Assembly (NCBI GenBank): GCA_938007945.1
Contig: CALLME010000167.1
Span: 1-15,363, forward strand
Direction: 5' to 3'
DNA from: an uncultured Caulobacterales bacterium
Lineage (GTDB): Bacteria > Pseudomonadota > Alphaproteobacteria > Caulobacterales > Maricaulaceae
Length of the DNA stretch: 15,363 nucleotides
The position numbers and the translations under genes were made by a program. Positions within the stretch are counted from its first letter, which is position 1; each line of letters opens with the position of its first letter. The notes beneath the pieces were generated by a model. The model saw nothing but the letters and a program-made list of their open reading frames with translations. It made no database searches and was not told the DNA's origin. Shown one piece after another: positions 1 through 8,521 of this stretch.

Positions 1-76
1 GAGAGACAGGCGTGCGGCGTTCAGTGACGTCCGCGTAAACCTCAATCGCCGCTGATATGCGTCCGCCTAATCTCAC
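1..76 (-). CDS. rsmB: RsmB-like 16S rRNA cytosine-C5 methyltransferase, N-terminal 25 codons only
   Basis: The reading frame starts at GTG (76-74) and stays open to the window edge. Its translation begins MRLGGRISAAIEV and continues to ERRTPVS. I recognise this as the opening of alphaproteobacterial RsmB/Sun/NOL1-NOP2 proteins, which methylate a cytosine of 16S rRNA using S-adenosylmethionine; that match is from memory. The GTG overlaps the TGA of the upstream MAPEG gene by 4 nt (GTGA), the pattern of translationally coupled genes. A guaB, MAPEG, rsmB order, often followed by guaA, is known in alphaproteobacteria and supports the call. Only the substrate-binding N-terminal part is present. 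The catalytic Rossmann domain and its two cysteines would lie outside the window, so the identity rests on a short stretch plus context. Confidence 0.72.
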   Translation of the reverse strand, partial: MRLGGRISAAIEVYADVTERRTPVS

Positions 77-483
77 AGTGCTGCCAATTGAAGTAAGGCG
101 ACGACAAACAAAGCCACAATGGACAGTGCTGTGATGAGGAATACGCCAAACCTATATGGAAAGATGATGTTTTTTGTGAGTTGAATAAGCGCGTGAAGAA
201 CCCGACCAATTGCAAAGACCCAAGCCAAAGCTAAGACAATAGCTGTGACTTCGCCTGAGACGATGAAGAAAAAACAAAGCGCGTAAAAAAGCACGGGCAC
301 TTCAAACTGGTTTTTAAAATTGTCAGAGGCGTTATTGACGTGCACGGGAAACCCTGTTTTGCGAATTTCTGGTAGGCCGTACTTGGCAATTCGGCCTATG
401 CGCGAATAGGCAAGCCAGAAGAGAACGACTAGGCTCAACCCGATTTGGGTGAACATCGGCCAATAAAGTGCGGTTGCGTCCAT
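73..483 (-). CDS. MAPEG family integral membrane protein
   Basis: A 136-residue protein with four hydrophobic segments at about residues 8-26, 62-80, 83-100 and 110-134, the layout and length of MAPEG proteins (membrane-associated proteins in eicosanoid and glutathione metabolism). The conserved loop between segments 1 and 2 reads NASDNFKNQFEVPV (about 51-64), followed by the family's R-x-L-H pattern near 94-97. Bacterial members sit in the inner membrane and may bind glutathione, but most have no proven substrate, and none can be inferred here. The ATG lies 9 nt after the guaB TAG. An AGGA Shine-Dalgarno sequence overlaps that stop region, so the gene is probably co-transcribed and coupled with guaB. 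It overlaps rsmB by 4 nt. Family assignment is firm; function is open. Confidence 0.88.
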   Translation of the reverse strand: MDATALYWPMFTQIGLSLVVLFWLAYSRIGRIAKYGLPEIRKTGFPVHVNNASDNFKNQFEVPVLFYALCFFFIVSGEVTAIVLALAWVFAIGRVLHALIQLTKNIIFPYRFGVFLITALSIVALFVVALLQLAAL

Positions 484-492
484 TATCTCGTC

Positions 493-1959
<1,467 letters not shown>

Positions 1960-1963
1960 CTAT

Positions 1964-1977
1964 CGCTTTTGCAAGCG
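1964..1977 (-). promoter_or_regulatory. Small hairpin directly upstream of the guaB ribosome-binding site
   Basis: In the guaB leader, read on the minus strand, CGCTT and AAGCG can form a 5-bp stem closed by GCAA, a GNRA-type tetraloop. It ends 2 nt before the AGGAG Shine-Dalgarno sequence. It could hold the ribosome-binding site open or bind a regulator. A stem this short can also arise by chance. Confidence 0.3.
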
Positions 1978-1981
1978 GGAA

Positions 1982-2002
1982 CTATCAGAGATGGCGTGAT
2001 AG
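1982..2002. repeat. Inverted repeat CTATCA-N9-TGATAG in the guaB promoter region
   Basis: A perfect 6-bp dyad has arms at 1982-1987 and 1997-2002. The arm at 1997-2002 overlaps the candidate -10 element. The position fits an operator or a weak leader hairpin. I know no regulator with this site. Confidence 0.35.
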
Positions 2003-2003
2003 C
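1996..2003 (-). promoter_or_regulatory. Candidate -10 element of the guaB promoter (GCTATCAC)
   Basis: Read on the minus strand this is GCTATCAC. It matches seven of eight positions of the Caulobacter-type housekeeping -10 (GCTANAWC, from memory). It lies 7 nt downstream of the CtrA-type box, so the box would cover the -35 region, the usual geometry of CtrA-regulated promoters. A start near 1989 would give a leader of about 39 nt. I see no good -35 hexamer, which would fit activator dependence. Confidence 0.4.
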
Positions 2004-2010
2004 GCAAAGG

Positions 2011-2025
2011 TTAAATCAGGGTTAA
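2011..2025 (-). promoter_or_regulatory. CtrA-type binding site TTAA-N7-TTAA(CC) upstream of guaB
   Basis: On the minus strand the sequence is TTAA, seven bases, then TTAACC, a full match to the CtrA consensus TTAA-N7-TTAA(C). It lies entirely in the 95-nt gap between rlmE and guaB, 61 nt upstream of the guaB ATG. CtrA is the cell-cycle response regulator of many alphaproteobacteria. Its presence in this organism is inferred, not seen in the window. Confidence 0.6.
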
Positions 2026-2045
2026 TTGCAGCAATGTTTCAAGAT

Positions 2046-2831
2046 TTAGTGGGTATGATAACCTTTAAATCCTAGGGCGACGAGGTATATTTCAGGGCTC
2101 CCCTTGCGACTTGATTTAGGTTTGGCATGCCGTACGGTTTTGAAATTCTCTTTTAACGTATCTAGCAACGTTTTCTCCGCGCCGCCTTGGAATACTTTCG
2201 TCACAAAATGACCGCCAGGTTTCAGTGTTTCCATCGCAAAATGGGCGGCTGCATCGACAAGTGCCACGGTTTTCAAGTGATCCGTTTGCCTATGCCCTGT
2301 TGTATTCGCCGCTAAATCTGAAAGAACTATGTCTGGTGCGCGACCCAGCAAGGCTTTGATAGCGGCAGGCGCCTCATCGTCCATGAAGTCCATCTTTAAA
2401 AGTTCGCTACCGGCGATGAGTTCAACGGGCAGGACATCAATGCCGACCACACGTTCTGCGCCTAGCCCCATAGCAACTTGTACCCAGCCCCCTGGCGCAC
2501 AGCCGAGGTCAACCACGAGGCTCCCTGGTCTAATAAGCCTGAATTTATCATTTAGCTCTTCGAGTTTAAAGGCGGCACGGGAGCGGTAGCCCATCTCTTG
2601 CGCTTTTTTGACATAAGGATCGTTTATCTGGCGTTCTAACCAGAGCTTAGACCCGATTTTGCGACCGCGCGCTGTTTTGACCTTACGGTGCATGAGGCGT
2701 GTTGCGCTGTCCTCTGCTTTGGGCGCCGTTTTACGGTCCCTCTTAGGCCCGTCTGGTTTGCCCCCTGACATACGACGCGGCTTGCGGTTTTGCGGTTGAG
2801 ACGCGCGAGGGGTTTTAGGCGTATCAGACAT
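2046..2831 (-). CDS. rlmE: 23S rRNA (uridine-2'-O-) methyltransferase RlmE (FtsJ/RrmJ)
   Basis: RlmE 2'-O-methylates a uridine in the A-loop of 23S rRNA late in 50S assembly, using S-adenosylmethionine. From the chosen start the protein has 261 residues. Residues 1-60 are a Lys/Arg-rich extension, common in alphaproteobacterial members and absent from the 209-residue E. coli enzyme. The Rossmann domain has the SAM motif VVDLGCAPGGW (106-116). The catalytic tetrad is K89 (AAFK), D172 (LSDLA), K212 (VTKVFQG) and E247 (SPEIYL). The last two gaps, 40 and 35 residues, equal those of E. coli (K38/D124/K164/E199). I chose the ATG at 2831 because GGAGG lies 6 nt upstream; a longer frame from 2858 adds only an Arg-rich stretch. 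It overlaps ppx by 8 nt, so the two are likely coupled. Confidence 0.95.
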   Translation of the reverse strand: MSDTPKTPRASQPQNRKPRRMSGGKPDGPKRDRKTAPKAEDSATRLMHRKVKTARGRKIGSKLWLERQINDPYVKKAQEMGYRSRAAFKLEELNDKFRLIRPGSLVVDLGCAPGGWVQVAMGLGAERVVGIDVLPVELIAGSELLKMDFMDDEAPAAIKALLGRAPDIVLSDLAANTTGHRQTDHLKTVALVDAAAHFAMETLKPGGHFVTKVFQGGAEKTLLDTLKENFKTVRHAKPKSSRKGSPEIYLVALGFKGYHTH

Positions 2832-3999
2832 TATCCGCCTCCGCCTGCGAATGACCATTGCCCAGATCGCTTGATTGAGGGTGCTTTGAAAAACTCAGCT
2901 TCTGGCTTTGCTGCATAAGGCCCATCAACATGCCTTCACGTAGACCTCTGTCGGCCACACGTACACGCTCGGACGGCCACATCTCGCATATTACGTCCGT
3001 AATGGCACAGCCCGCAACAAGAAGCCTGGCGCGGTCAGGGCCAATAGAAGGTTCACGGGCCCGCCCTTCAAAATCTCGCGATGCCATCTCACGCGCAATA
3101 TCTACTGCCGATTTTGTCGGCATCCAGAGGCCATCAACTTTATCACGCTGATAATAAGGTAGCTTCAAATGAATACCTGCGAGCGAGGTGATCGTGCCAG
3201 ACGTGCCAATGAGGTGGCCGCGACCTGCCTTGAAAACGTTCGTAAATCGTGTGCTGCATCCCGCCTCTGCGATGCATTCTCGGACGCGATTTTTCATATC
3301 CTCATACCAGACCGCACGGTCTTCATGCTCTGGAATTTGCTCTGATAAGGTCACAACACCCACAGGTAAAGACGCCCATGCGCTAATCGGCGGGCGGTGG
3401 ACGCGAATGACGCCCTCTGGGTCGCGCAAACGCCTTACGTCGACCCAACTCAGTTCTGTTGAGCCGCCACCAATGTCTATAACGAGCGCAACGTCTTTAT
3501 TCATATCAATCAGGTTGAGGCACCCCATAACTGCCAGACGCGCTTCGACGCGGGCCGAGATAATCTCAAGTGAGACACCTGTTTCGTGTTTGACGCGTTT
3601 TAAGAATTCTTCGCCGTTGCTTGCCTGGCGGCAGGCCTGAGTCGCAACACAGCGCCAACGCCGAACATGCTTTGACTTCATCTTGCGGCCGCAGACACCA
3701 ATTGCCTCTACGGCAAGAGATATACTTTCATCAGATAGGCGTCCTGTCGCAGAAAGGCCTTTGCCAAGACGCACTACTTTGGAATAGCTATCAACAACTT
3801 GAAAACCTTCACCCGCAGGCTTAGCGATAAGCAAACGGCAATTATTGGTCCCCAAATCAAGGGCCGCATAGGTTTTTGGCTTTCGCCCGCGCGACCTGTC
3901 CCGTGAATACGGTATCTGACGAGGGCCGCGCCGTTGCGCCCGAGTCTCATCTGGCCCAGACGGTACAGGATGAGGTCCGGAAGGTTCAGTATCCGGCAT
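2824..3999 (-). CDS. ppx: Ppx/GppA family exopolyphosphatase / guanosine pentaphosphate phosphatase
   Basis: Members of this ASKHA-fold family remove terminal phosphate from inorganic polyphosphate and/or convert pppGpp to ppGpp; sequence alone does not separate the two. From ATG 3999 there are 391 residues. A Pro/Arg-rich low-complexity tail (1-42) is followed by phosphate loop 1, ALDLGTNNCRLLI (46-58). A glutamate at 152 (SARVEARL) is in the place of the catalytic Glu region, phosphate loop 2 is DIGGGSTEL (175-183), and a GTSGTITSLAG motif follows. There is no C-terminal HD domain, so this is the short form typical of alphaproteobacteria. The start is uncertain: ATG 4059 and GTG 4098 (with GAGG 4 nt upstream) are in frame, but the added codons include rare AGT/AGG and look non-coding. 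It overlaps rlmE by 8 nt. Confidence 0.9.
   Translation of the reverse strand: MPDTEPSGPHPVPSGPDETRAQRRGPRQIPYSRDRSRGRKPKTYAALDLGTNNCRLLIAKPAGEGFQVVDSYSKVVRLGKGLSATGRLSDESISLAVEAIGVCGRKMKSKHVRRWRCVATQACRQASNGEEFLKRVKHETGVSLEIISARVEARLAVMGCLNLIDMNKDVALVIDIGGGSTELSWVDVRRLRDPEGVIRVHRPPISAWASLPVGVVTLSEQIPEHEDRAVWYEDMKNRVRECIAEAGCSTRFTNVFKAGRGHLIGTSGTITSLAGIHLKLPYYQRDKVDGLWMPTKSAVDIAREMASRDFEGRAREPSIGPDRARLLVAGCAITDVICEMWPSERVRVADRGLREGMLMGLMQQSQKLSFSKHPQSSDLGNGHSQAEADNV
2838..2842 (-). promoter_or_regulatory. rlmE Shine-Dalgarno sequence inside the end of ppx
   Basis: GGAGG on the minus strand lies 6 nt before the ATG at 2831. It fixes the rlmE start there and sits within the last codons of ppx, consistent with translational coupling. 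Confidence 0.75.
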
Positions 4000-4135
4000 G
4001 TTCTTACTTTCAAGGTGTAGGGTCGCAGCCTTGCGCCGCCTACTATTCCCCTCATCCATAACAAGCGTGACTGCATTGAGCAAGGAGATTACGACCACTA
4101 TGCCTCAAGGACGAGTGCGCCAGCACGTCGCGCGA

Positions 4136-5908
4136 CTAGTGAATGTCGATATGATCCGAAAACTGCGACCAATCTGGTTCAGGACGCAGTGCCTCAATAG
4201 CTTCGTGTTGCGAGAGGAATATCTGTCCTGACAGCGCATCGATAAAGTTTGAGCGGTGGAGACGCTCGCGAACATGGCTATGCAATTCGGAAATATGTAG
4301 TTTCACATTTGCGCTCATCAGGCGTTTATTGATTTCGTGAAGGCTAGAGAGCGCACTCGCGTCAATCTTGTTAACTGCAGGACACATCAATATGAGGTCA
4401 GTCATCTCTGGATGCTCAATTAGCAGCCGCGCAACTTTATCCTCAAGGTAACGCGCATTCGCATAATAAAGCGACTCATCAATGCGGAGTGTGACGACTT
4501 CTGGATCCGTTTCGACATTAAAGCGTTCTGCATCGCGGTAATGTTCTGTCCCTGGGAAACGCCCAACTCGCGCCATATGCGGTTTGAGGGTCGCGCGAAT
4601 ATGCAGCGCCATAGCAAGTACGACGCCTACAAGCACGCCCCATTGTACGCCGAGTAAAAGCACGGCTAAAAACGTCGCCACAGCCGTCATGCCGTCCGTG
4701 CGACTATAGACCCATGTGCGCCAAATATTGTCAAATTCCATCATAGAGAAACAAGCCACAATAATGAGGGCCGCAAGTGTCGCGAGCGGAAGCTCTGTCA
4801 GGTAAGGTGTAAACAACAGCGCCGTCATAGCCATGAATATTGCCGCAAGTACTCCCGCAATTGGCGTTTGCGCCCCCGCAGAAAAGTTGACCGCAGACCG
4901 CGACAAACTTCCGTTTACGGGATAACCGCCTGTCATCCCTGAAAAGAAATTGGAGATGCCGAGACCAAGAAGTTCTTTGTTTGCGTCTGTGCGTGAACGT
5001 GATCTCGCAGCGAGCGTTTGTGCAATTGTCATACTATCCACAAAAGCGACGACGGCGATAATGAGGGCCGGAATTATCAGGGCCTCATAGGCTGGTAGGC
5101 TTAGCGCTGGGAGGGTGAAACTTGGCAAGCCCGCAGGAATATCGCCAACAACTCGCAGACCATATTGCTCCGATAAATTTAGGCTCGCACTTAAGCCTAT
5201 ACAAAGAAGCACAACAAAAATCGGGGCGATACGCGCACCTAGTCGGGCGACTGTTGGTTTGAGCCCCAATTTATAAAGGCCATAAGCCATATATTTCTTA
5301 ATACTCCAGAGTGCGGCAACCGAGCCACCGCCAACAATTATCGCCACAGATTGACGTTCAGAAAGTGAAGAAAAAAGAGAACGCAGTAATTCTAGTGCCG
5401 TCTGTCCGCCTGCCTGTACGCCAAAAATATGTCTAAGCTGACTGATGATAATAAGGAGTCCCGCCCCTGTAATATAAGCTGACACGACGGGACGCGACAC
5501 AAAATTCATAATGAAGCCAGACTTAAGCAGGCCAAAAACAAGCATGAACCCACCCGTCATTAAGGCGAGTGCAGCGGCACTGATTAGACGCTGCCCTTCT
5601 GGAATCGCAGCAATAGCCGCAGCGGTCATCAATGACACAACAGCTGTCGGACCTACGGAAAGCTGCCGAGACGATCCGAGTAGAGCGTAAACAGCGATTG
5701 GAAAAATACTGGCGTAAATACCTGCTTGTGGCGGTAATCCTGCGAGCAGCGCATAGGCGAGCGATTGCGGAACGAGCAGGATAGTCACGATAATCGCCGC
5801 CACCAAATCTTCGCCAAATACGCCACCTGAGTAGCCCTTAAGCCAGCTATATTGCTGCGCTATCCGCCCATCAGGCTTTGTCGTGGTCTGGGTTAATCCC
5901 TCAGTCAT
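4136..5908 (-). CDS. SulP (SLC26-like) family anion transporter with C-terminal STAS domain
   Basis: A 590-residue inner-membrane protein. The SulP signature runs through PQSLAYALLAGLPPQAGIY (47-65) and YALLGSSRQLSVGP (74-87). A dense series of hydrophobic segments continues to about residue 437, including NFFSGMTGGYPVNGSLSRSA (320-339) in the transport core. A cytoplasmic STAS domain follows at about 458-575, with VNKIDASAL (512-520) at the loop that in anti-sigma antagonists carries the phosphorylated Ser. Family members import sulfate, bicarbonate, other anions or dicarboxylates, so the substrate cannot be assigned from sequence. The start follows GGGATT, a weak Shine-Dalgarno. It lies 80 nt downstream of the DUF442 gene; no clear terminator or promoter separates them, so co-transcription is possible. 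Confidence 0.93.
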   Translation of the reverse strand: MTEGLTQTTTKPDGRIAQQYSWLKGYSGGVFGEDLVAAIIVTILLVPQSLAYALLAGLPPQAGIYASIFPIAVYALLGSSRQLSVGPTAVVSLMTAAAIAAIPEGQRLISAAALALMTGGFMLVFGLLKSGFIMNFVSRPVVSAYITGAGLLIIISQLRHIFGVQAGGQTALELLRSLFSSLSERQSVAIIVGGGSVAALWSIKKYMAYGLYKLGLKPTVARLGARIAPIFVVLLCIGLSASLNLSEQYGLRVVGDIPAGLPSFTLPALSLPAYEALIIPALIIAVVAFVDSMTIAQTLAARSRSRTDANKELLGLGISNFFSGMTGGYPVNGSLSRSAVNFSAGAQTPIAGVLAAIFMAMTALLFTPYLTELPLATLAALIIVACFSMMEFDNIWRTWVYSRTDGMTAVATFLAVLLLGVQWGVLVGVVLAMALHIRATLKPHMARVGRFPGTEHYRDAERFNVETDPEVVTLRIDESLYYANARYLEDKVARLLIEHPEMTDLILMCPAVNKIDASALSSLHEINKRLMSANVKLHISELHSHVRERLHRSNFIDALSGQIFLSQHEAIEALRPEPDWSQFSDHIDIH

Positions 5909-5988
5909 AATCCCAAACTGTCAGCATATGGTTAGCAATTCAAGAATATCTAGAAAAACGACACAATTTGCGCAATCGCCAACGGAGC

Positions 5989-6420
5989 TTAGCTGTCTTT
6001 GGGCAGTGCCTCTTTGAACTGCATGAGCGGTTGACGTATTTGTTCTAGATCATAGCCGGCCTCAGATATTGCGGTCATCACGTCGTCTACGCCTAACTTA
6101 TCGACATGCGCAAAGGCCCAGAGTGCGGCGGAGCGCATACCGCTAGCACAAAACGCCATGATGGGGCGGGGCAAGTTGGCGTAAGCGTCAATAGAAGCGT
6201 CTAAAATGTGCGAGGTTAAACCACCCGCCATAGGGATATGACGATAATCGACGCCAAGCTCCGCGGTCGCTTTCGCAAGGCTGTCACTACTCGGTTGCAT
6301 ATGACCTTCATTATCAGGACGATTATTAATAAAGCTCATCACGCCTTGCTCGGTCAAAGCGGTCATCGTAACAATGTCGAGTTGACCCCCGACAAACACA
6401 TCTCCTGGAAGTTCGCGCAT
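5989..6420 (-). CDS. DUF442/TIGR01244 family phosphatase- or rhodanese-like protein
   Basis: A 143-residue cytoplasmic protein with no signal peptide. INNRPDNEGHMQP (31-43) is the family's characteristic loop, and CASGMRS (91-97) is the active-site loop: Cys91, four residues, then Arg96. This family, also called the beta-lactamase hydrolase-like (Blh) N-terminal domain, has a tyrosine-phosphatase-like fold, but the six-residue C-x-x-G-x-R loop also fits rhodanese sulfurtransferases. In other bacteria the domain occurs alone or fused to a metallo-beta-lactamase persulfide dioxygenase; here it stands alone. Thr, usual before the Arg (CRSGTR), is replaced by Met95. The ATG shares one nucleotide with the tkt stop (TAATG), so translation is probably coupled to tkt. 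SulP follows. The biochemical role is unresolved. Confidence 0.83.
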   Translation of the reverse strand: MRELPGDVFVGGQLDIVTMTALTEQGVMSFINNRPDNEGHMQPSSDSLAKATAELGVDYRHIPMAGGLTSHILDASIDAYANLPRPIMAFCASGMRSAALWAFAHVDKLGVDDVMTAISEAGYDLEQIRQPLMQFKEALPKDS

Positions 6421-8411
6421 TAGCGGTTCAGTATCTCTTTTGCTTTAGAAACAATAGCTTGCGTCGTTATCCCAAAGTGCTCAAAGAGTTCTCCACCTGG
6501 TCCAGACGCACCGAATGTGCTCATGCCAATAAAGCCGTCCTCGCGATTTAGCAGAGGGCTCCATCCTTGGCGAATACCAGCTTCGACCGCAATTTTAGGC
6601 AAGTCCTTTCCAATCACGGAACGGACGTAATTTTCGCCCTGCTCTAAAAACAGGTCTAGGCAAGGCACTGAAACAACGCGGGCAGATATCCCTTGCGCTG
6701 AAAGGTCTTTATGCGCTTCAAGCGCAAGCGAAACTTCTGAGCCGCTCGCGAGAAGCACAATATCATCTGCGCCTTCTCCAGGCTGAATGACGTAGGCCCC
6801 GCGTTCACACATATTCTTTGACGCATCATCACGCACGGCGGGGACGCCTTGACGGGTTAGGGCCAAAAGCGAGGGGCCATTATGTTTGACTGATATTTCC
6901 CAACACTCAGCCGTCTCAAGCGCATCTGCAGGACGGAAGGTATAGAGCCCTGGTATCGCGCGAAGAGACGCCACATGCTCTACAGGTTGGTGAGTCGGAC
7001 CGTCTTCGCCGACGCCAATTGAGTCGTGTGTCATGACATAAATGACCTTGGTGCCCATCAAGGCAGATAAGCGAATGGCAGGACGACAATAATCCGCGAA
7101 AACGAGGAAGGTGCCTGCATAAGGCAATATCCCTCCGTGCAGCGCCATCCCGTTCATAGCGGCGCCCATGGCGTGCTCACGAATGCCGTAATTGACATAG
7201 CGGCCATCATATTGCCCAGCTTGGATATCTGGCACGGTTGACGGCGTACGTGTTTTGTTTGAGCCTTCGAGATCAGCAGAACCAGACATCATATCTGTAA
7301 GAGAGGCCGTCAAAACCTTGAGCGCACCATTAGACGAGGCCCTCGTAGCTAGCTTTGGCTGCTCTTTGGCAAGGCTATCTTTATAGGCTTGGAAGTCTTC
7401 TTCCCATCCGTCGTTTAGTTCACCCTTAATGGCACGGTTGAAATCGTCCGCTTTTACGTGTGACTTAAGTACTTCTTTCCACAACTTATTTGCCCGGCGA
7501 CCTTTGCGGCCTGAACGCGCCCACATCTTATATACGTCATCGGGAATTTCAAACGGGCCGTATTCCCAGCCAATCGCTTTGCGCACGCCCGCAATTTCGT
7601 CATCACCGAGCGGCGAACCATGAGCTTTGTTTGTGCCTGCTTTTGTCGGCGCGCCCTTCCCGATCGTCGTCTTGCACGCAATCATGGTGGGCTTATCGGA
7701 CTTCTGCGCAGAGCGAATAGCACTCGCGACTTTCCGTGGGTTGTGCCCGTCAACCGCAATGGTCTTCCAGCCAGAAGCTTGGAAACGCTTGTGTTGATCT
7801 GTGCTATCGGAAAGCTCAATCTCGCCGTCAATAGAGATATTGTTATCATCCCAAAACGCGATAAGTTTGTTAAGTTTAAGATGACCCGCAAGCGCAATCG
7901 CTTCTTGTGAAATACCTTCCATCAAGCAGCCATCACCTGCAATCACGTAAGTATGATGATCAACAAGCTCATCGCCGTAGCGTGCATTCATTTGACGCTC
8001 GGCAATTGCAAAGCCGACCGCATTAGCAATGCCCTGACCCAAAGGCCCTGTCGTTGTCTCAATGCCTGCCGCGTGACCGTATTCTGGGTGCCCAGCCGTA
8101 TTAGAGCCAATCTGACGGAAGTTCTTAATCTGCTCCATCGTCATGTCTTTATACCCTGTTAAATGCAACAATGAGTAAATCAGCATGGAGCCGTGCCCCG
8201 CTGAGAGGATAAATCTATCGCGGTCCGGCCAATTCGGGTCTTTAGGGTCGAATTTTAGGAATTTTGAAAACAACACTGTCGCCACATCCGCCATACCCAT
8301 GGGCATGCCAGGATGGCCAGAATTTGCTTTTTGTACAGCGTCCATGGACAGAGCGCTAATCGCGCCTGACATCGCTTTGTGTTCAACTTCGGATTTAGAT
8401 AATTCGGCCAT
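6420..8411 (-). CDS. tkt: Transketolase
   Basis: Transketolase moves two-carbon ketol units between sugar phosphates with thiamine diphosphate, linking the pentose phosphate pathway to glycolysis in the cytoplasm. From ATG 8411 there are 663 residues, the usual length. Motifs: SGHPGMPMGMAD (31-42); the ThDP/Mg motif GDG (159-161) to Asn190 (WDDNN); the catalytic Glu412 (YGIREHAMG); HDSIGVGEDGPTHQP (462-476), with Asp470 and His474 at the positions of E. coli Asp469 and His473; and a C-terminal domain to about 663. The frame stays open back to 8714, but that extension overlaps feoB and is not transketolase-like. GAGGG upstream of 8411 favours this start; ATG 8435 is a weaker alternative. It lies 110 nt after feoB, and DUF442 follows by TAATG overlap. 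Confidence 0.97.
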   Translation of the reverse strand: MAELSKSEVEHKAMSGAISALSMDAVQKANSGHPGMPMGMADVATVLFSKFLKFDPKDPNWPDRDRFILSAGHGSMLIYSLLHLTGYKDMTMEQIKNFRQIGSNTAGHPEYGHAAGIETTTGPLGQGIANAVGFAIAERQMNARYGDELVDHHTYVIAGDGCLMEGISQEAIALAGHLKLNKLIAFWDDNNISIDGEIELSDSTDQHKRFQASGWKTIAVDGHNPRKVASAIRSAQKSDKPTMIACKTTIGKGAPTKAGTNKAHGSPLGDDEIAGVRKAIGWEYGPFEIPDDVYKMWARSGRKGRRANKLWKEVLKSHVKADDFNRAIKGELNDGWEEDFQAYKDSLAKEQPKLATRASSNGALKVLTASLTDMMSGSADLEGSNKTRTPSTVPDIQAGQYDGRYVNYGIREHAMGAAMNGMALHGGILPYAGTFLVFADYCRPAIRLSALMGTKVIYVMTHDSIGVGEDGPTHQPVEHVASLRAIPGLYTFRPADALETAECWEISVKHNGPSLLALTRQGVPAVRDDASKNMCERGAYVIQPGEGADDIVLLASGSEVSLALEAHKDLSAQGISARVVSVPCLDLFLEQGENYVRSVIGKDLPKIAVEAGIRQGWSPLLNREDGFIGMSTFGASGPGGELFEHFGITTQAIVSKAKEILNR

Positions 8412-8415
8412 TATG

Positions 8416-8420
8416 CCCTC
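8416..8420 (-). promoter_or_regulatory. tkt Shine-Dalgarno sequence
   Basis: GAGGG on the minus strand lies 4 nt before the ATG at 8411. The in-frame ATG at 8435 has only GCGGGT before it. This supports MAELSKSEV as the true N-terminus and shows that the long upstream extension is not translated as transketolase. Confidence 0.6.
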
Positions 8421-8521
8421 GTCTTGATTCACCATACCCGCGCAAACTACACGGTTAGCCCCGCCGCGTAAGCACAAATGAACGCTATTTTGTGGATAGG
8501 GACTATATTTCGTGTCTATTT

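Noticed and set aside
5909..5988. Possible intrinsic terminator between the DUF442 gene and the SulP gene
   Set aside because: There is a run of five T on the minus strand, but the preceding sequence forms only about a 3-bp stem.
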